Origin: Polycladidibacter stylochi
GTDB lineage: Bacteria; Pseudomonadota; Alphaproteobacteria; Rhizobiales; Stappiaceae
Assembly: GCF_001562055.1 (NCBI RefSeq)
Contig: NZ_LLWE01000024.1
Span: forward strand, 62,001 to 126,000
Reading direction: 5' to 3'
Length of the DNA stretch: 64,000 nt
The notes beneath the pieces were generated by a model, which had not been told where the DNA came from, made no database searches, and worked only from the letters and a program-made list of their open reading frames with translations. This document shows, piece after piece, positions 8,476 through 18,624 of this stretch. Position numbers and translations under genes: made by a program. Positions within the stretch are counted from its first letter, which is position 1, and every line of letters starts with the position of its first letter.

Positions 8476-9717
8476 CTATCCATAGCGCTGTTCTATATAC
8501 TCTAGCACCATTCCTTTAAATTCATCAGCAATTCCCTCGCCCCTCAAAGTGGTCGTTTTTTGGCCATCTATGAAAACGGGGGCAGCTGGCGTTTCTCCGG
8601 TGCCCGGTAAAGATATTCCAATATCGGCATGCTTTGATTCCCCTGGCCCATTAACAATACAACCCATAACAGCCACATTCAAAGCTTCGACACCAGGATA
8701 CTTTTCACGCCATTGGGGCATGCTTGTGCGAATGTGTTCTTGAATATCTTGTGCCAACTCTTGAAATACAGTTGATGTTGTTCGCCCACAGCCAGGACAA
8801 GCGGCCACAATAGGTACAAAGCTTCGAAAACCCATGGTTTGCAACAGTTCTTGCGATACCTGGACTTCACGCGTACGATCTCCCCCAGGTTCTGGGGTAA
8901 GCGAAATGCGTATCGTATCACCAATACCTTGCTGTAATAATATGCCCATTGACGCTGAGGAGGCAACAATACCCTTTGTACCCATACCAGCTTCAGTTAA
9001 GCCCAAGTGTAATGCATAATCGCAGCGCGCTGCCAGATCCACGTAAACTGAAATTAAATCCTGAACTTGTGAGACCTTAGCAGATAATATGATTTTATCG
9101 CGTCCCAATCCGAGCTCTTCAGCCCGAGCCGCCGAATGTAACCCTGATTGACAAATTGCTTCTCGAACCACTTGCTCTGCGGTAAGGGGCGACCCTTTTT
9201 GCTGGTTCTCATCCATTAAATGGGTGAGCAGTTCTTGATCTAGTGAGCCCCAGTTAACACCGATGCGAACCGGTTTATTGTATCGGATTGCCGTTTCGAT
9301 AATCTGCGAATATTGCTGGTCTTTTTTCTTTTTAAAGCCAACATTACCAGGATTAATACGATATTTATCGAGTGCTTCGGCACAAGCGGGATGATCTGCA
9401 AGCAGTTTGTGCCCAATATAATGAAAATCCCCAATTAATGGAACTTCAACGCCAATACGCTGCAAACGCTCTTTAATTTTGGGAACAGCCGCCGCGGCTT
9501 CATCTTTATCTACTGTAATGCGTACCAATTCCGAACCTGAACGCGCTAAAGCTGAAACTTGCGCAACAGTTTTGTCAATGTCCGCTGTATCTGTATTTGT
9601 CATGGATTGCACAACAATAGGGGCACCGCCTCCTACCATTATGCCGCCGACATCAACACCAACGGATTGGCGACGTGGAAATGGAGCTGAAATGAAGTTT
9701 AGCGCGTTCTCTGTCAT
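8476..9717 (-). CDS. ispG: 4-hydroxy-3-methylbut-2-en-1-yl diphosphate synthase (flavodoxin type)
   Basis: A 413-residue iron-sulfur enzyme of the MEP isoprenoid pathway. It reductively converts 2-C-methylerythritol 2,4-cyclodiphosphate to HMBPP. Matching blocks are [19 protein letters not shown] near the N-terminus, [12 protein letters not shown] in the TIM barrel, and the cluster motifs [18 protein letters not shown] and GCIVNGPGE with three cysteines. The frame can open at a TTG (9735), but the ATG at 9717 leaves the usual N-terminus. It heads a minus-strand group with pdxY and the DUF429 gene. Confidence 0.95.
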   Translation of the reverse strand: MTENALNFISAPFPRRQSVGVDVGGIMVGGGAPIVVQSMTNTDTADIDKTVAQVSALARSGSELVRITVDKDEAAAAVPKIKERLQRIGVEVPLIGDFHYIGHKLLADHPACAEALDKYRINPGNVGFKKKKDQQYSQIIETAIRYNKPVRIGVNWGSLDQELLTHLMDENQQKGSPLTAEQVVREAICQSGLHSAARAEELGLGRDKIILSAKVSQVQDLISVYVDLAARCDYALHLGLTEAGMGTKGIVASSASMGILLQQGIGDTIRISLTPEPGGDRTREVQVSQELLQTMGFRSFVPIVAACPGCGRTTSTVFQELAQDIQEHIRTSMPQWREKYPGVEALNVAVMGCIVNGPGESKHADIGISLPGTGETPAAPVFIDGQKTTTLRGEGIADEFKGMVLEYIEQRYG

Positions 9718-10043
9718 ATGGGATCCAAGGAACAAAATACGGGATAATTAGAGCAAGTGAAGCAACATTACCGCTATGTCAATGTATTATACGACACCTG
9801 CTGTTTTTAAAAGTGCTTTTGAGCGAGAGTTTCCAACAATGATACCCTTCAACAATTCAGCTCTAGATTTTACAGAGCCCAGCCAAATTGGCTCTACATC
9901 CCCTTCATTCTAATACATTGGTATAGCACCCAGAAGATTATTAGGAATTCAAGCCTTTTTCATTTTGTGCTATGCAGCATATTATTAGTCTGGCGAGCAC
10001 TTGGGTTACAGCTCATTAACACAAAATATTTGAAGGTAATAAG
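9718..10043. other. Divergent ispG/bdhA intergenic region
   Basis: About 326 bases with no gene. A weak six-base inverted repeat (AGAGCC at 9874, GGCTCT at 9890) is the only structure seen. Promoters for ispG (leftward) and bdhA (rightward) must lie here, but I cannot pick one confidently. Confidence 0.5.
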
Positions 10044-10832
10044 ATGCATAACTTAAAAGGTAAATCAGCGGTTATCACTGGCTCGACTTCTGGTATTGGC
10101 CTTGCCTATGCACAACACCTGGCTCAAAATGGTGTTAATCTAATGCTTAACGGGTTCGGCAGCCTCGAAGAGATTGAAAAAAATCGCAAATCCCTTGCAG
10201 ATCAGTATGGCATTACATGCCTTTACTCACCTGCCGATATGACCAAGCCAAATGAAATTTCTAAGATGATGGCCCAGGCAATTGATGAGTTCGGTGCTAT
10301 AGACATTCTTATAAATAACGCTGGTATACAGCACGTTGAAGCAATCGAAAATTTTCCCGTAGAGAAATGGGATAGCATTATTGCAATTAACTTAAGCTCC
10401 AGCTTTCACACTATTCGTCATGCAGTACCATCGATGAAAGAACAAGGCTGGGGCCGGATTATCAATACAGCTTCTGCGCATGCACTGGTGGCCTCACCAT
10501 TCAAGTCTGCTTATGTTGCAGCAAAACATGGTATTGCGGGTCTAACCAAAACAGTTGCGCTTGAGCTTGCGCAAGATAACATCACTGTCAATGCAATTTG
10601 CCCGGGCTATGTTTGGACACCACTCGTTGAGAAACAAATTCCAGATACTATGAAGGCGCGAGGTCTGACTGAAGAGCAAGTCAAAAAAGATGTTCTGTTA
10701 GCTGCTCAACCAACGAAGGAATTCGTGACAGTGGACCAGGTTGCACAACTTGCAATGTTTTTATGCTCTGATGCAGCAGCATCCATTACCGGTTCTGTGA
10801 TGCCAATGGATGGTGGTTGGACAGCCCAGTAA
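10044..10832 (+). CDS. bdhA: 3-hydroxybutyrate dehydrogenase
   Basis: A 262-residue short-chain dehydrogenase that interconverts 3-hydroxybutyrate and acetoacetate with NAD, the exit step of polyhydroxybutyrate mobilisation. The NAD motif TGSTSGIG is at residues 11-18, NNAG follows near residue 92, and the active site is the Ser/Tyr/Lys set in TASAHALVASPFKSAYVAAK. The C-terminal MPMDGGWTAQ closely matches bacterial BdhA. Start ATG 10044 follows GAAGGTAAT. A patatin-like gene follows 25 bp downstream, a pairing I recall in other alphaproteobacteria. Confidence 0.92.
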   Translation: MHNLKGKSAVITGSTSGIGLAYAQHLAQNGVNLMLNGFGSLEEIEKNRKSLADQYGITCLYSPADMTKPNEISKMMAQAIDEFGAIDILINNAGIQHVEAIENFPVEKWDSIIAINLSSSFHTIRHAVPSMKEQGWGRIINTASAHALVASPFKSAYVAAKHGIAGLTKTVALELAQDNITVNAICPGYVWTPLVEKQIPDTMKARGLTEEQVKKDVLLAAQPTKEFVTVDQVAQLAMFLCSDAAASITGSVMPMDGGWTAQ

Positions 10833-10857
10833 CAATCCTCTTGTTTAGGAGCCCCGC

Positions 10858-11880
10858 TTGCAGCAAAATTTTCCTAAAAAAATCAGCCTTGCATTGCAAG
10901 GGGGCGGTGCCCATGGCGCATTCACTTGGGGAGCTTTGGACTGGTTATTAGAACATGATGAACTTCAAATAGAGGCCATCTCCGGCACCAGCGCAGGTGC
11001 CATGAATGCAGTTGCGTTAATCGACGGTTTTGCAAAAAACGGTTCTCAAGGTGCCCGCGAAAGCCTAAGTAATCTATGGCACGCGATTAGCGAATTAGGA
11101 AAAAGTAGCCCCTTCCAACGTACATTTTATGATATGTTAACTGGCAACTGGAGCTTGGAAAATTCTCCAGTGTATTCATCTTATGACCTGCTCACACGTA
11201 TCTGGTCTCCCTATCAACTTAACCCGCTAGATATAAATCCGCTGCGCGATCTTCTCGCTAAAATTATTGATTTCGATAGAGTTAAAAATTTTAGTACTAT
11301 CGATATTCATATAGCTGCAACCAATATTCGCAGTGGAAAGATAAAAGTCTTCAAAAACCAGGAAATTTCTCTTGAGACCTTAATGGCTTCCTGTTGCTTG
11401 CCACAAGTATTCAAAGCAGTTGAAATTGGAGGCGAAGCATATTGGGATGGTGGATACATGGGGAACCCGCCGCTTTTCCCTTTATACTCAAATGGTGGTA
11501 AGAAAGACATTCTTCTTATTCAAATAAATCCCGTCAAACATGACGATATACCCAAAACGGCTTTTGAAATTGGCGAGAGATTGAATGAAATAACTTTCAA
11601 CTCAACACTTCTGCGTGAACTACGTGCCATTCATTTCGTCACACGCCTGCTCGACGAAGGCAAGCTCTCGCATGATGAATATACGCAGGTCTACATGCAC
11701 CGCATTGAAGCGTCAACAGAATTAAGTAGTTTTGGCGCTTCTTCCAAACTCAACCCACAATGGGAATTTATTGAAAAACTATTCAAAATAGGTCGTGATA
11801 CCGCTGAGAGTTGGTATCAAGGTCACTCTAAAAGCATAGGCAATCATAGCTCACTCGATTTAAAGTCTGAATTCGAGTAA
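10858..11880 (+). CDS. Patatin-like phospholipase/acylhydrolase
   Basis: A 340-residue patatin-domain hydrolase. The oxyanion-hole motif GGGAHG is at residues 15-20, the nucleophile Ser45 lies in GTSAG, and the dyad Asp197 lies in DGGYMGNPPLFPL. These enzymes hydrolyse acyl ester bonds of lipids. It starts at TTG 10858, preceded by a TAGGAG ribosome site about 8 bases upstream. Residues 60-170 form a long insert between Ser and Asp, usual for the bacterial single-domain type. The 25-bp spacing to bdhA indicates an operon and hints at a link to hydroxybutyrate or lipid turnover, but the substrate is unknown. Confidence 0.87.
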   Translation: MQQNFPKKISLALQGGGAHGAFTWGALDWLLEHDELQIEAISGTSAGAMNAVALIDGFAKNGSQGARESLSNLWHAISELGKSSPFQRTFYDMLTGNWSLENSPVYSSYDLLTRIWSPYQLNPLDINPLRDLLAKIIDFDRVKNFSTIDIHIAATNIRSGKIKVFKNQEISLETLMASCCLPQVFKAVEIGGEAYWDGGYMGNPPLFPLYSNGGKKDILLIQINPVKHDDIPKTAFEIGERLNEITFNSTLLRELRAIHFVTRLLDEGKLSHDEYTQVYMHRIEASTELSSFGASSKLNPQWEFIEKLFKIGRDTAESWYQGHSKSIGNHSSLDLKSEFE

Positions 11881-11944
11881 CTAAAACACTCTACAGGCAG
11901 ATATCATTGTACATGGGTGATACTGAAACAAGAAATGAGCCGTA

Positions 11945-12376
11945 TTAACGGGTAATTTCAATATGAGTATTTTGGTGCCCAACAGTTTTAATAAGCCAAT
12001 ATAGCTTCTCTGCATCTCTTGGATCAAGGCGAATACATCCATGCGAGGCAGGGCGACCTAGTGCCTTAATCGCATCTGTACCATGAATGGCATAACCGCC
12101 ATGAAAGAAAACCGAATAAGGCATGGGCGAGCCATGGTATTTTTTTGAATAGTATTCCCGATGCATGCGAAAAGGTTTAAAATTTCCAATAGGAGTACGA
12201 TATCCGCGCCGTGCTGTTGATACCAACCAAAAGTACTTGGTTTCACCATTTACAAAAACATGCATGGTCTGATCTGAGATATCCACCCGTGCAACCAACC
12301 GATTGGCTTCTGCGTTCGATACCAATAAAGGGCATAGCATTACACTAGCGACGATACTCTTGAGCCACCAACACAC
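11945..12376 (-). CDS. Small secreted L,D-transpeptidase (YkuD domain)
   Basis: A 143-residue exported enzyme. A signal peptide (hydrophobic residues 7-20, probable cleavage after AEA at 24) leads straight into the catalytic domain. The motifs YAIHGT (His98) and SHGCIRL (Cys114) are the YkuD active site. It would form 3-3 meso-DAP crosslinks or attach proteins to peptidoglycan. It opens at GTG 12376, and the next in-frame ATG would cut into the signal peptide. It is a short form with no extra binding domain. It is convergent with the patatin gene. Confidence 0.87.
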   Translation of the reverse strand: MCWWLKSIVASVMLCPLLVSNAEANRLVARVDISDQTMHVFVNGETKYFWLVSTARRGYRTPIGNFKPFRMHREYYSKKYHGSPMPYSVFFHGGYAIHGTDAIKALGRPASHGCIRLDPRDAEKLYWLIKTVGHQNTHIEITR

Positions 12377-12560
12377 AGACCAGACTCCCTATTTGAAAGA
12401 GAATCATAGCTTTTCACTAGAGGTATTGGCTAGGCTGGTATATTATTAAGAATAATCGAAAGTAATTAAGAACGTTCAACTATTACAAAACAAACCATAA
12501 AAAACAAAACTAAATATATGGGAACCAGCTCTGACCAGCCCCCATAAGACAATCACATGC

Positions 12561-13367
12561 TTACTGATCGAAGACATTGAAGTCAAAACGATAGGTCGCG
12601 CCAACGCCAACTTTAAACATGTCGTCATTCTCGCTAACAGGGCTATCTTTAGCATCTCCTAAAAGACGGTCGTAGCCAACTTGAAGGTGCCAAGACATGT
12701 CATTTGTCATGTGGTAACTTGCGCGCCCCACCAAACCGACACTCTTAAAGCCTGCGTCAGCATCAAAACCTGCACTAGTATCAGTACCTAGCGTATTAAA
12801 ATAAGTACTCATGTACTCCGAGTCCGCATAATCCACACGAGGCCCAATACTCAGCGTTAAGTCCTCACGAACATCACCAACAATATCAATACCGGCTCGC
12901 CCGACCCAACCTGTATGGCCGTTAAAGCCTTTCCTAAATTCTGTAAATGCTCTAAACCAACCACTGCGGAATCCAGTCCCTAAACCGATCTCACCGGCCC
13001 AATTCACCTTCCTGGTATTTGCCAGCGAGTCATCATCACTTGGCTTACGACCGTCTATGAAGTTGAATGAAGGATACAGAAAAAAAGTATTCAGCTCATC
13101 CCCGTCATCATCTATTTGCCCGAAAATGGGCAGATACATGCGACTAATCCCCAATAAAGGATCGACGGTGAAGTCATAGTCACTCGCCCCATCGTACTTA
13201 GGATTGGCAAAAACAGCGACACCTACGTCAATTACATATTGCTTTTCTTTTTGCTGATCGGACATCTCACGCGTTAGGAAATCATCATTTGCGCTTGCAG
13301 AAGGGGGAAGAATAAAAAAAGCACCTAGAGCAATAAGCGCCAGTTCTTTTTTGAAATAATAACTCAT
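12561..13367 (-). CDS. MipA/OmpV family outer-membrane protein (copy A)
   Basis: A 268-residue beta-barrel-type protein. A signal peptide ends near SASA/ND at residue 26. The mature part alternates polar and aromatic residues, and it ends in YRFDFNVFDQ after GVGATYRF. Typical MipA/OmpV features are the N-terminal DVGVAVFANPKYDGA block and GPRVDYADSEYMSTYF near residue 180. E. coli MipA scaffolds a murein hydrolase and synthase, while OmpV-like members are porins or adhesins; the function here is unknown. It lies 169 bp from a paralogue of identical length on the same strand. Confidence 0.85.
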   Translation of the reverse strand: MSYYFKKELALIALGAFFILPPSASANDDFLTREMSDQQKEKQYVIDVGVAVFANPKYDGASDYDFTVDPLLGISRMYLPIFGQIDDDGDELNTFFLYPSFNFIDGRKPSDDDSLANTRKVNWAGEIGLGTGFRSGWFRAFTEFRKGFNGHTGWVGRAGIDIVGDVREDLTLSIGPRVDYADSEYMSTYFNTLGTDTSAGFDADAGFKSVGLVGRASYHMTNDMSWHLQVGYDRLLGDAKDSPVSENDDMFKVGVGATYRFDFNVFDQ

Positions 13368-13536
13368 GTTTTTATCCTTTAATGAGCTAATATGACACTT
13401 ATGTTACATTTGCCATGGCCTTCAAAAGATATTTATTTTGGAAGACACTGCTTTATTAGTTTATATTCGGCATTCACAAGTAAAAGACTCACATATAACA
13501 TAAGAACAATGTAGTAAGTAAATAATGACTGTCAAG

Positions 13537-14343
13537 TCAATTAAAAAAATCAAAGGAAAATCTATAGCTAACACCTGTCGATACGTAAACAGTGTCTCGT
13601 GAGACAACAACAGGACTTTTAGCAGCGTCATTAGCAAACCGCTTCCACTCAGCTTGCAACTGTAATGTGTAATGCTCTGATAATGCGTAGCTTGCAGATG
13701 CGGAAAGACCATAACTCCCTAACCCGGCATCTGCATTAAAACTAGTTAGCGAACCTCGACTAGCCTCTTCATCGCTGACAGAAAAGTATGTATCAATATA
13801 TTCATTATTATAAAAATCGGCTCGAGGTCCGACACGCAAAGCTAAGTGCTCATTGAGCCAATAGGTATAATCCCCGCCAATTCGAAATACAGTGCCATAA
13901 TGGCCAACGGCACCCTTTTTAAATTGACCAAAAACATTCCAGCCTAACCAATTATAGCCTACACCAAGTCCGAGCTCACCAGCCCAGTCGATACTTCGCA
14001 ATCCTTCCAGTCGTGGAATGTCGTCAGCCTTACGTGCGCCCTCAGAACCAAATACAGGAAAGAAATACAAACCATCACTGCGATCTTCTCGAACTTGTCC
14101 AAGGTAGGGTATATAATAGCGGCCAAATGTTCCTAATAGGAATGGCTGTATAGCTGTTTGGTTTGCTCCTGGGTATTTCTTTTTACCCAATGCCCCAAGA
14201 CCTAAATCTATAACATATTGAAATTGTTTTTGCTCTTTCGTTAATGGCTGCATAATTGAAAAGTCATCTGCATATGAAAACGAAGCGGGAGAAACCCAGA
14301 GGACTATGAGAGTTATTGGGTAGATGCTTTTTATATTTATCAT
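13537..14343 (-). CDS. MipA/OmpV family outer-membrane protein (copy B)
   Basis: A 268-residue paralogue of the neighbouring protein. A signal peptide (residues 1-25, ending SFSYA) precedes a beta-rich mature region. Shared blocks with copy A are KEQKQFQYVIDLGLGALGKKKYPGA, IDWAGELGLGVGYNW, GPRADFYNNEYIDTYFSV and the C-terminal VSYRFSFDFF. Clear divergence between the copies suggests an old tandem duplication. It lies upstream of copy A on the minus strand, and a short AT-rich spacer with a possible separate promoter divides them. Confidence 0.84.
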   Translation of the reverse strand: MINIKSIYPITLIVLWVSPASFSYADDFSIMQPLTKEQKQFQYVIDLGLGALGKKKYPGANQTAIQPFLLGTFGRYYIPYLGQVREDRSDGLYFFPVFGSEGARKADDIPRLEGLRSIDWAGELGLGVGYNWLGWNVFGQFKKGAVGHYGTVFRIGGDYTYWLNEHLALRVGPRADFYNNEYIDTYFSVSDEEASRGSLTSFNADAGLGSYGLSASASYALSEHYTLQLQAEWKRFANDAAKSPVVVSRDTVYVSTGVSYRFSFDFFN

Positions 14344-14519
14344 TACCCTTATCCCTTGAACAAAAACTACACATTCTTCATCAAATTACATGTACACCTA
14401 TTAGGTGTTGTAGCATGCTCAATACCTATCCTATTGTCGAAGAAAGAGAAATAGCTTGAGAATGCCTAGGTAAAACTGCCAATATGTATTTTTGTAGTAC
14501 TAACAAGGACTGAAGCTGC

Positions 14520-15935
14520 ATGTTTTTAAGCGTTTTCGATATCTTCAAAATAGGTATTGGCCCTTCATCGTCACACACAATGGGTCCAATGAATGCCGCT
14601 TATAGCTTCATCGAAGAGCTCGAAGAAGGCTCCCATAAATGGCCTGGTTCTAAGGCCCCTGAGTCCATCGTTGTGACGCTTTTTGGCTCTCTTGCTTGGA
14701 CTGGAAAAGGACACGCAACGGACAAGGCCATAATGCTTGGGCTTCTTGGCAAAACCCCTCAAAATATCGATCCGGATAAAACGCCAACACTTCTTGCCAG
14801 CTTAATGGAAAACAAGAGGATTAAGCTGCCAAATCTGCCAGAACTCACTTTTGACCCAGTTCACCATATAATTTTCGACTACGAAACCAAAATGCCCGGC
14901 CATGCAAATGCGTTAAAGATAGAGGCATTTGATGGTGATGGTAATCTGCACTTGCAGCAAATTTATTATTCTGTAGGCGGCGGCTTCATATTAACCCAAG
15001 AGCAGTTAGATGCGCAGCAAAAAGGTACTTCACCACTTGTCGCCACGCAAAAAAAAGAAAAGCCAAAACCATATCCATTTGCCGACGCTGCCCAAATGCT
15101 AGAAATGGGACAAACTTCCGGTAAAACAATTGCACAAATGAAGCTGGCAAATGAACTAGTCACACAAGACCCTGTAGAATTCGAAGAGAGGTTATGGCAG
15201 GTTTGGCAAGTTATGCATGCTTCCATCAAGCGCGGTTTAAACAGTACTGGTACTTTACCAGGAGGGCTTCGTGTCCAGCGCCGCGCAGCTCAAATCAAAC
15301 AGCAGCTAGATGATGAACGCGGCACCAACATGGCCATGCCACACGTAAGCAACGACTGGCTTTCTGTCTATGCTATGGCAGTAAATGAAGAAAATGCTGC
15401 AGGCGGGCAAGTTGTCACCGCTCCAACGAACGGTGCCGCAGGGGTTATTCCTGCAACAATCAAGTATTACCGAGACCATTGTCCGGGCAGTACGGATGAG
15501 GGTATAAAAACCTTTTTACTTACAGCCGCCGCCATAGGTGGCCTGATAAAAACAAATGCTTCCATCTCTGGTGCTGAAGTCGGATGTCAAGGAGAAGTCG
15601 GTTCAGCTGCTGCTATGGCCGCTGCAGGTCTTTGCGCTGCATTGGGCGGCACCAACGAGCAAATTGAAAACGCTGCCGAAATCGCACTAGAGCATCACCT
15701 GGGTATGACATGCGATCCTGTAAAAGGGTTGGTCCAGGTGCCTTGTATCGAGCGCAACGGCCTTGGGGCTATTAAAGCCGTTTCTGCAGCCTCTTTAGCT
15801 CTTCGTGGCAATGGCTTTCATTTTATGCCGCTAGATAATTGCATAGAAGCTATGCGGCAAACTGGCGAGGAAATGAGCGAGAAATATAAAGAAACCAGCC
15901 AAGGTGGGTTAGCAGTCAACCACCCTGAATGTTAG
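14520..15935 (+). CDS. sdaA: L-serine ammonia-lyase, iron-sulfur, single-chain type
   Basis: A 471-residue enzyme that deaminates L-serine to pyruvate and ammonia. The N-terminus [19 protein letters not shown] and the C-terminal [20 protein letters not shown] and [19 protein letters not shown] blocks are diagnostic. The cysteines in those blocks hold the [4Fe-4S] cluster. Both alpha and beta domains are on one chain, as in E. coli SdaA/SdaB. AAGGA lies about 9 bases before ATG 14520. It stands alone, convergent with mnmD. Confidence 0.94.
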   Translation: MFLSVFDIFKIGIGPSSSHTMGPMNAAYSFIEELEEGSHKWPGSKAPESIVVTLFGSLAWTGKGHATDKAIMLGLLGKTPQNIDPDKTPTLLASLMENKRIKLPNLPELTFDPVHHIIFDYETKMPGHANALKIEAFDGDGNLHLQQIYYSVGGGFILTQEQLDAQQKGTSPLVATQKKEKPKPYPFADAAQMLEMGQTSGKTIAQMKLANELVTQDPVEFEERLWQVWQVMHASIKRGLNSTGTLPGGLRVQRRAAQIKQQLDDERGTNMAMPHVSNDWLSVYAMAVNEENAAGGQVVTAPTNGAAGVIPATIKYYRDHCPGSTDEGIKTFLLTAAAIGGLIKTNASISGAEVGCQGEVGSAAAMAAAGLCAALGGTNEQIENAAEIALEHHLGMTCDPVKGLVQVPCIERNGLGAIKAVSAASLALRGNGFHFMPLDNCIEAMRQTGEEMSEKYKETSQGGLAVNHPEC

Positions 15936-15948
15936 CAGTAATTGCTTA

Positions 15949-16635
15949 CTAATCACGTGTACCAACCAACATTTCTCGTTTTCGACCAAAGCCCTTAAGG
16001 CGGCGCACTGTAAAGCCCACATCTTGCAAGTTGCGCCGTACCCAGCCTGCAGCTGTATATGTGGCAAAGCTACCGCCTTGTTTTGTTTTGCAAAAAACCG
16101 CCTCCATTAACGCATGCTCCCAAAGGGCCTTGTTCTGCGATGGGTTAAAGCCATCCAGATACCATGCATCAACGCTTTCAGCGCATGTGGGCAGCAAATC
16201 ATTTGCATCACCCACAGCCAGCTTCAACGTAACGCCCTGTACATCGTAGCTATTCCAACCATCCTTTGGCGGCCAACAAGTCAACAAATCGTCAAGATAG
16301 GGCTGAAACTCGGGCCATGATTTAAGTGCTTGCTGCATATCCTGCGCTGATAATGGATACAGCTCATAGCTTATAAATGTTAATGGGCAGCGATGCTCAT
16401 GAGGCGTTTTGAGCCAAGCGTCCAATGTAACAAAAAAATTCAGACCTGTGCCAAAGCCAAGCTCACCGATCACAAAAGCTTCAGTACCTAAAAACCGCTC
16501 TGTAAGCTTATTTCCCGCTAAAAACACATAGCTGGTTTCATCTCTACCACCTGCCCGAGAAAAATAAGTATCATTAAACTGCGATGAAAAGGGAACATTT
16601 CCCTCTTCCCATTCCAATTTTGGCGCATCTGCCAT
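15949..16635 (-). CDS. mnmD: tRNA 5-methylaminomethyl-2-thiouridine methyltransferase MnmD
   Basis: A 228-residue SAM-dependent methyltransferase corresponding to the N-terminal half of bifunctional MnmC. It completes mnm5s2U34 in tRNA. FVIGELGFGTGLNFFVT near residue 60 is the SAM site, and DAWYLDGFNPSQNKALW near residue 160 is the family signature. The frame could open at a TTG (16653), but ATG 16635 has AAGGGC at a suitable distance. It is divergent from an FAD oxidoreductase that may supply the other MnmC activity. Confidence 0.9.
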   Translation of the reverse strand: MADAPKLEWEEGNVPFSSQFNDTYFSRAGGRDETSYVFLAGNKLTERFLGTEAFVIGELGFGTGLNFFVTLDAWLKTPHEHRCPLTFISYELYPLSAQDMQQALKSWPEFQPYLDDLLTCWPPKDGWNSYDVQGVTLKLAVGDANDLLPTCAESVDAWYLDGFNPSQNKALWEHALMEAVFCKTKQGGSFATYTAAGWVRRNLQDVGFTVRRLKGFGRKREMLVGTRD

Positions 16636-16703
16636 AACGTAGCCCTTAAACAAGAAACATAAGCTCCAATTGGGACTTATAATAAGTTCAGGGTTGAAAA
16701 GAA

Positions 16704-17834
16704 ATGAAATCCTACGACATTGCTATTGTTGGCGGCGGTATATTTGGCCTCTCCATTGCGCGCGAATGTGTCCAGTACGGGCTAAAAACCATTCTCATTG
16801 AAAAAAATCGCGTGGCATCGGGTGCCAGCAATGGGTTGGTTGGTGCATTGATGCCGCATGTCCCCACCAGATGGAATGATAAAAAGCAATTCCAGTTCGA
16901 TGCCTTAAACGAGCTTTCTGCTTTAGCCGAGCAGTTGAAGGAGGCGACTGGCCTTAGTTTGGGTTATGCTCGCACAGGTCGGCTGATGCCATTGTATACC
17001 CAAGATAAATATGAATACGCACTTGAACGCGAGAAGGAAAGCAAAGACCGCTGGCATACCGAAACGACAGGCTTTTCGTTTAAGGTCTTGAAAGAATCTC
17101 CTTTCGGCAATTGGCTAACCCCGGAATCTGCCCCACTCGGCTTTGTGTTTGATAACTTTGCCGCCCGCGCAAACCCTAGGGCTTACTGTACAGCCCTAAA
17201 AACCTACCTTTTAGACAAAATAACCATTCTAGAAGGTACAGAATTCAATAGCTTTGATGAGAAAAATGGCCGCGTCATCCTACAAAATGGTGAAAGTATT
17301 TCCGCAAAAAAAGTAGTTATCTCCGCGGGCTATGAGGGGTTTGACCTCATCAGCAATATTACAGAGCAAACAATTGGCACTGGCGTGAAAGGGCAATCTT
17401 TACTCCTTGAGCTTGACCTTCCTGCAAATCTACCAGTTATTTATGATGACGGTATCTATGTCATTGCGCACGAGAACGGTCGGGTTGCTCTCGGTTCTAC
17501 CTCAGAAAATGATTGGCAAGACAAAGACCCTCACGATGCAGATTTAAATGCCATCTTAGCCAAAGCATTAGTGTTTTGCCCGCAGTTAAAAGGCGCACGA
17601 GTAATTGATACTTGGGCAGGAATACGACCAAAATGTAAAATGCGCGACCCGATTGTAGGCACCATACCGGGCCATGAAGATATTTATGTTGCAACTGGTG
17701 GGTTTAAAATATCCTATGGCATAGCGCATCGCATCGCTGCTGCATTACTTGAAGAAATAACCATGCAAACGCAGCGGCAAATAATGGTTCCCGCAAGTTT
17801 TCGCCCCGAAAGTCACTTCAAGCAAGTTACGTAG
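16704..17834 (+). CDS. FAD-dependent oxidoreductase, DAO family (possible MnmC oxidase half)
   Basis: A 376-residue flavoprotein. IAIVGGGIFGLSIA at residues 6-19 is the dinucleotide-binding motif. SGASNGLVGALMPHVP follows, and a C-terminal GIRPKCKMRDPIVGTIPG plus VATGGFKISYGIA completes a D-amino-acid-oxidase-type fold. MnmC oxidase removes the carboxymethyl group of cmnm5U34, and this protein sits back-to-back with mnmD, the methyltransferase partner. The inference that it provides the MnmC(o) activity is contextual; a generic glycine or amino-acid oxidase is the alternative. Confidence 0.75.
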   Translation: MKSYDIAIVGGGIFGLSIARECVQYGLKTILIEKNRVASGASNGLVGALMPHVPTRWNDKKQFQFDALNELSALAEQLKEATGLSLGYARTGRLMPLYTQDKYEYALEREKESKDRWHTETTGFSFKVLKESPFGNWLTPESAPLGFVFDNFAARANPRAYCTALKTYLLDKITILEGTEFNSFDEKNGRVILQNGESISAKKVVISAGYEGFDLISNITEQTIGTGVKGQSLLLELDLPANLPVIYDDGIYVIAHENGRVALGSTSENDWQDKDPHDADLNAILAKALVFCPQLKGARVIDTWAGIRPKCKMRDPIVGTIPGHEDIYVATGGFKISYGIAHRIAAALLEEITMQTQRQIMVPASFRPESHFKQVT

Positions 17835-17988
17835 TTTAAAACCAAATCATAAACCAACAAATGTTAGGGTAAAACACTTGAAGATGACAGCTGCCACGGT
17901 TACATGAAAATAGCCTAGCGTGCGGCACTCACCAGATCTGCACCACTTTAAATGGCACATTGCCTCATTCTAGGAGATAAGATTAAAA

Positions 17989-18279
17989 ATGCGCTCAGTA
18001 CTCGATATAATCATGATAATTCTAAACCTATATTATTGGGTTGTTATTGCAAATGTCATCTTTTCTTGGCTCTACGCATTCAATGTAATCAATTCACGCA
18101 ACCAGTTTGTTGCTAGCATTGGTCAAGCGCTTTACGCACTAACAGAGCCATTTTTAAAGCCTATTCGCCGCGTGGTGCCGAGCATAGGTGGCCTTGATCT
18201 ATCTCCACTTATCTTGCTTCTTGGTGTTATATTTATTCAAAGCGTGATTAGCAGATACCTCTATCAAATTGTTTGGTAA
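17989..18279 (+). CDS. YggT family inner-membrane protein
   Basis: A 96-residue protein with two hydrophobic segments (about residues 6-30 and 66-90) around a cytoplasmic loop ALTEPFLKPIRRVVPSIGGLDLSPL, which is the YggT signature. The family is broadly conserved and has been linked to osmotic tolerance and to division or membrane-protein placement, without a defined mechanism. AGGAGAT precedes the ATG. The DUF167/YggU gene follows 21 bp on, the usual partner. Confidence 0.9.
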   Translation: MRSVLDIIMIILNLYYWVVIANVIFSWLYAFNVINSRNQFVASIGQALYALTEPFLKPIRRVVPSIGGLDLSPLILLLGVIFIQSVISRYLYQIVW

Positions 18280-18300
18280 GATTTGTGAATTAACGCATCC

Positions 18301-18624
18301 ATGACATCAATTGAGCGGCCATGGCAGGTAACGTCCTCAGGCTTAAAACTCACGGTCCGCCTGACACCAAAAGCATCGAAAGATCAGATCGAGTCCATCG
18401 GCTTTCAAGCCGATGGAAAAGCTTTTATTCAAGCAAGAGTACGAGCTCTACCGGAAAAGAATGCGGCCAACAAAGCCCTCGTCATTGTGCTTGCTAAAAA
18501 ATTGGGCCTCAGCAAATCGGCAATCGAAATAACTTCAGGCGCAACGTCGTGCCTAAAAACAATCTCCATCACGTGCAATACGCACACAGCCCGGGATGTA
18601 CTGCAACAACTCGAAGCACTTTAG
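18301..18624 (+). CDS. DUF167 (YggU) family protein
   Basis: A 107-residue cytoplasmic protein with [15 protein letters not shown] near residue 17 and [20 protein letters not shown] near residue 47, both typical of DUF167. Function is unknown. It forms an operon with the yggT gene (21-bp gap). Its stop codon overlaps the stop of the opposing Trm112-type gene by 4 bases. Confidence 0.88.
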   Translation: MTSIERPWQVTSSGLKLTVRLTPKASKDQIESIGFQADGKAFIQARVRALPEKNAANKALVIVLAKKLGLSKSAIEITSGATSCLKTISITCNTHTARDVLQQLEAL

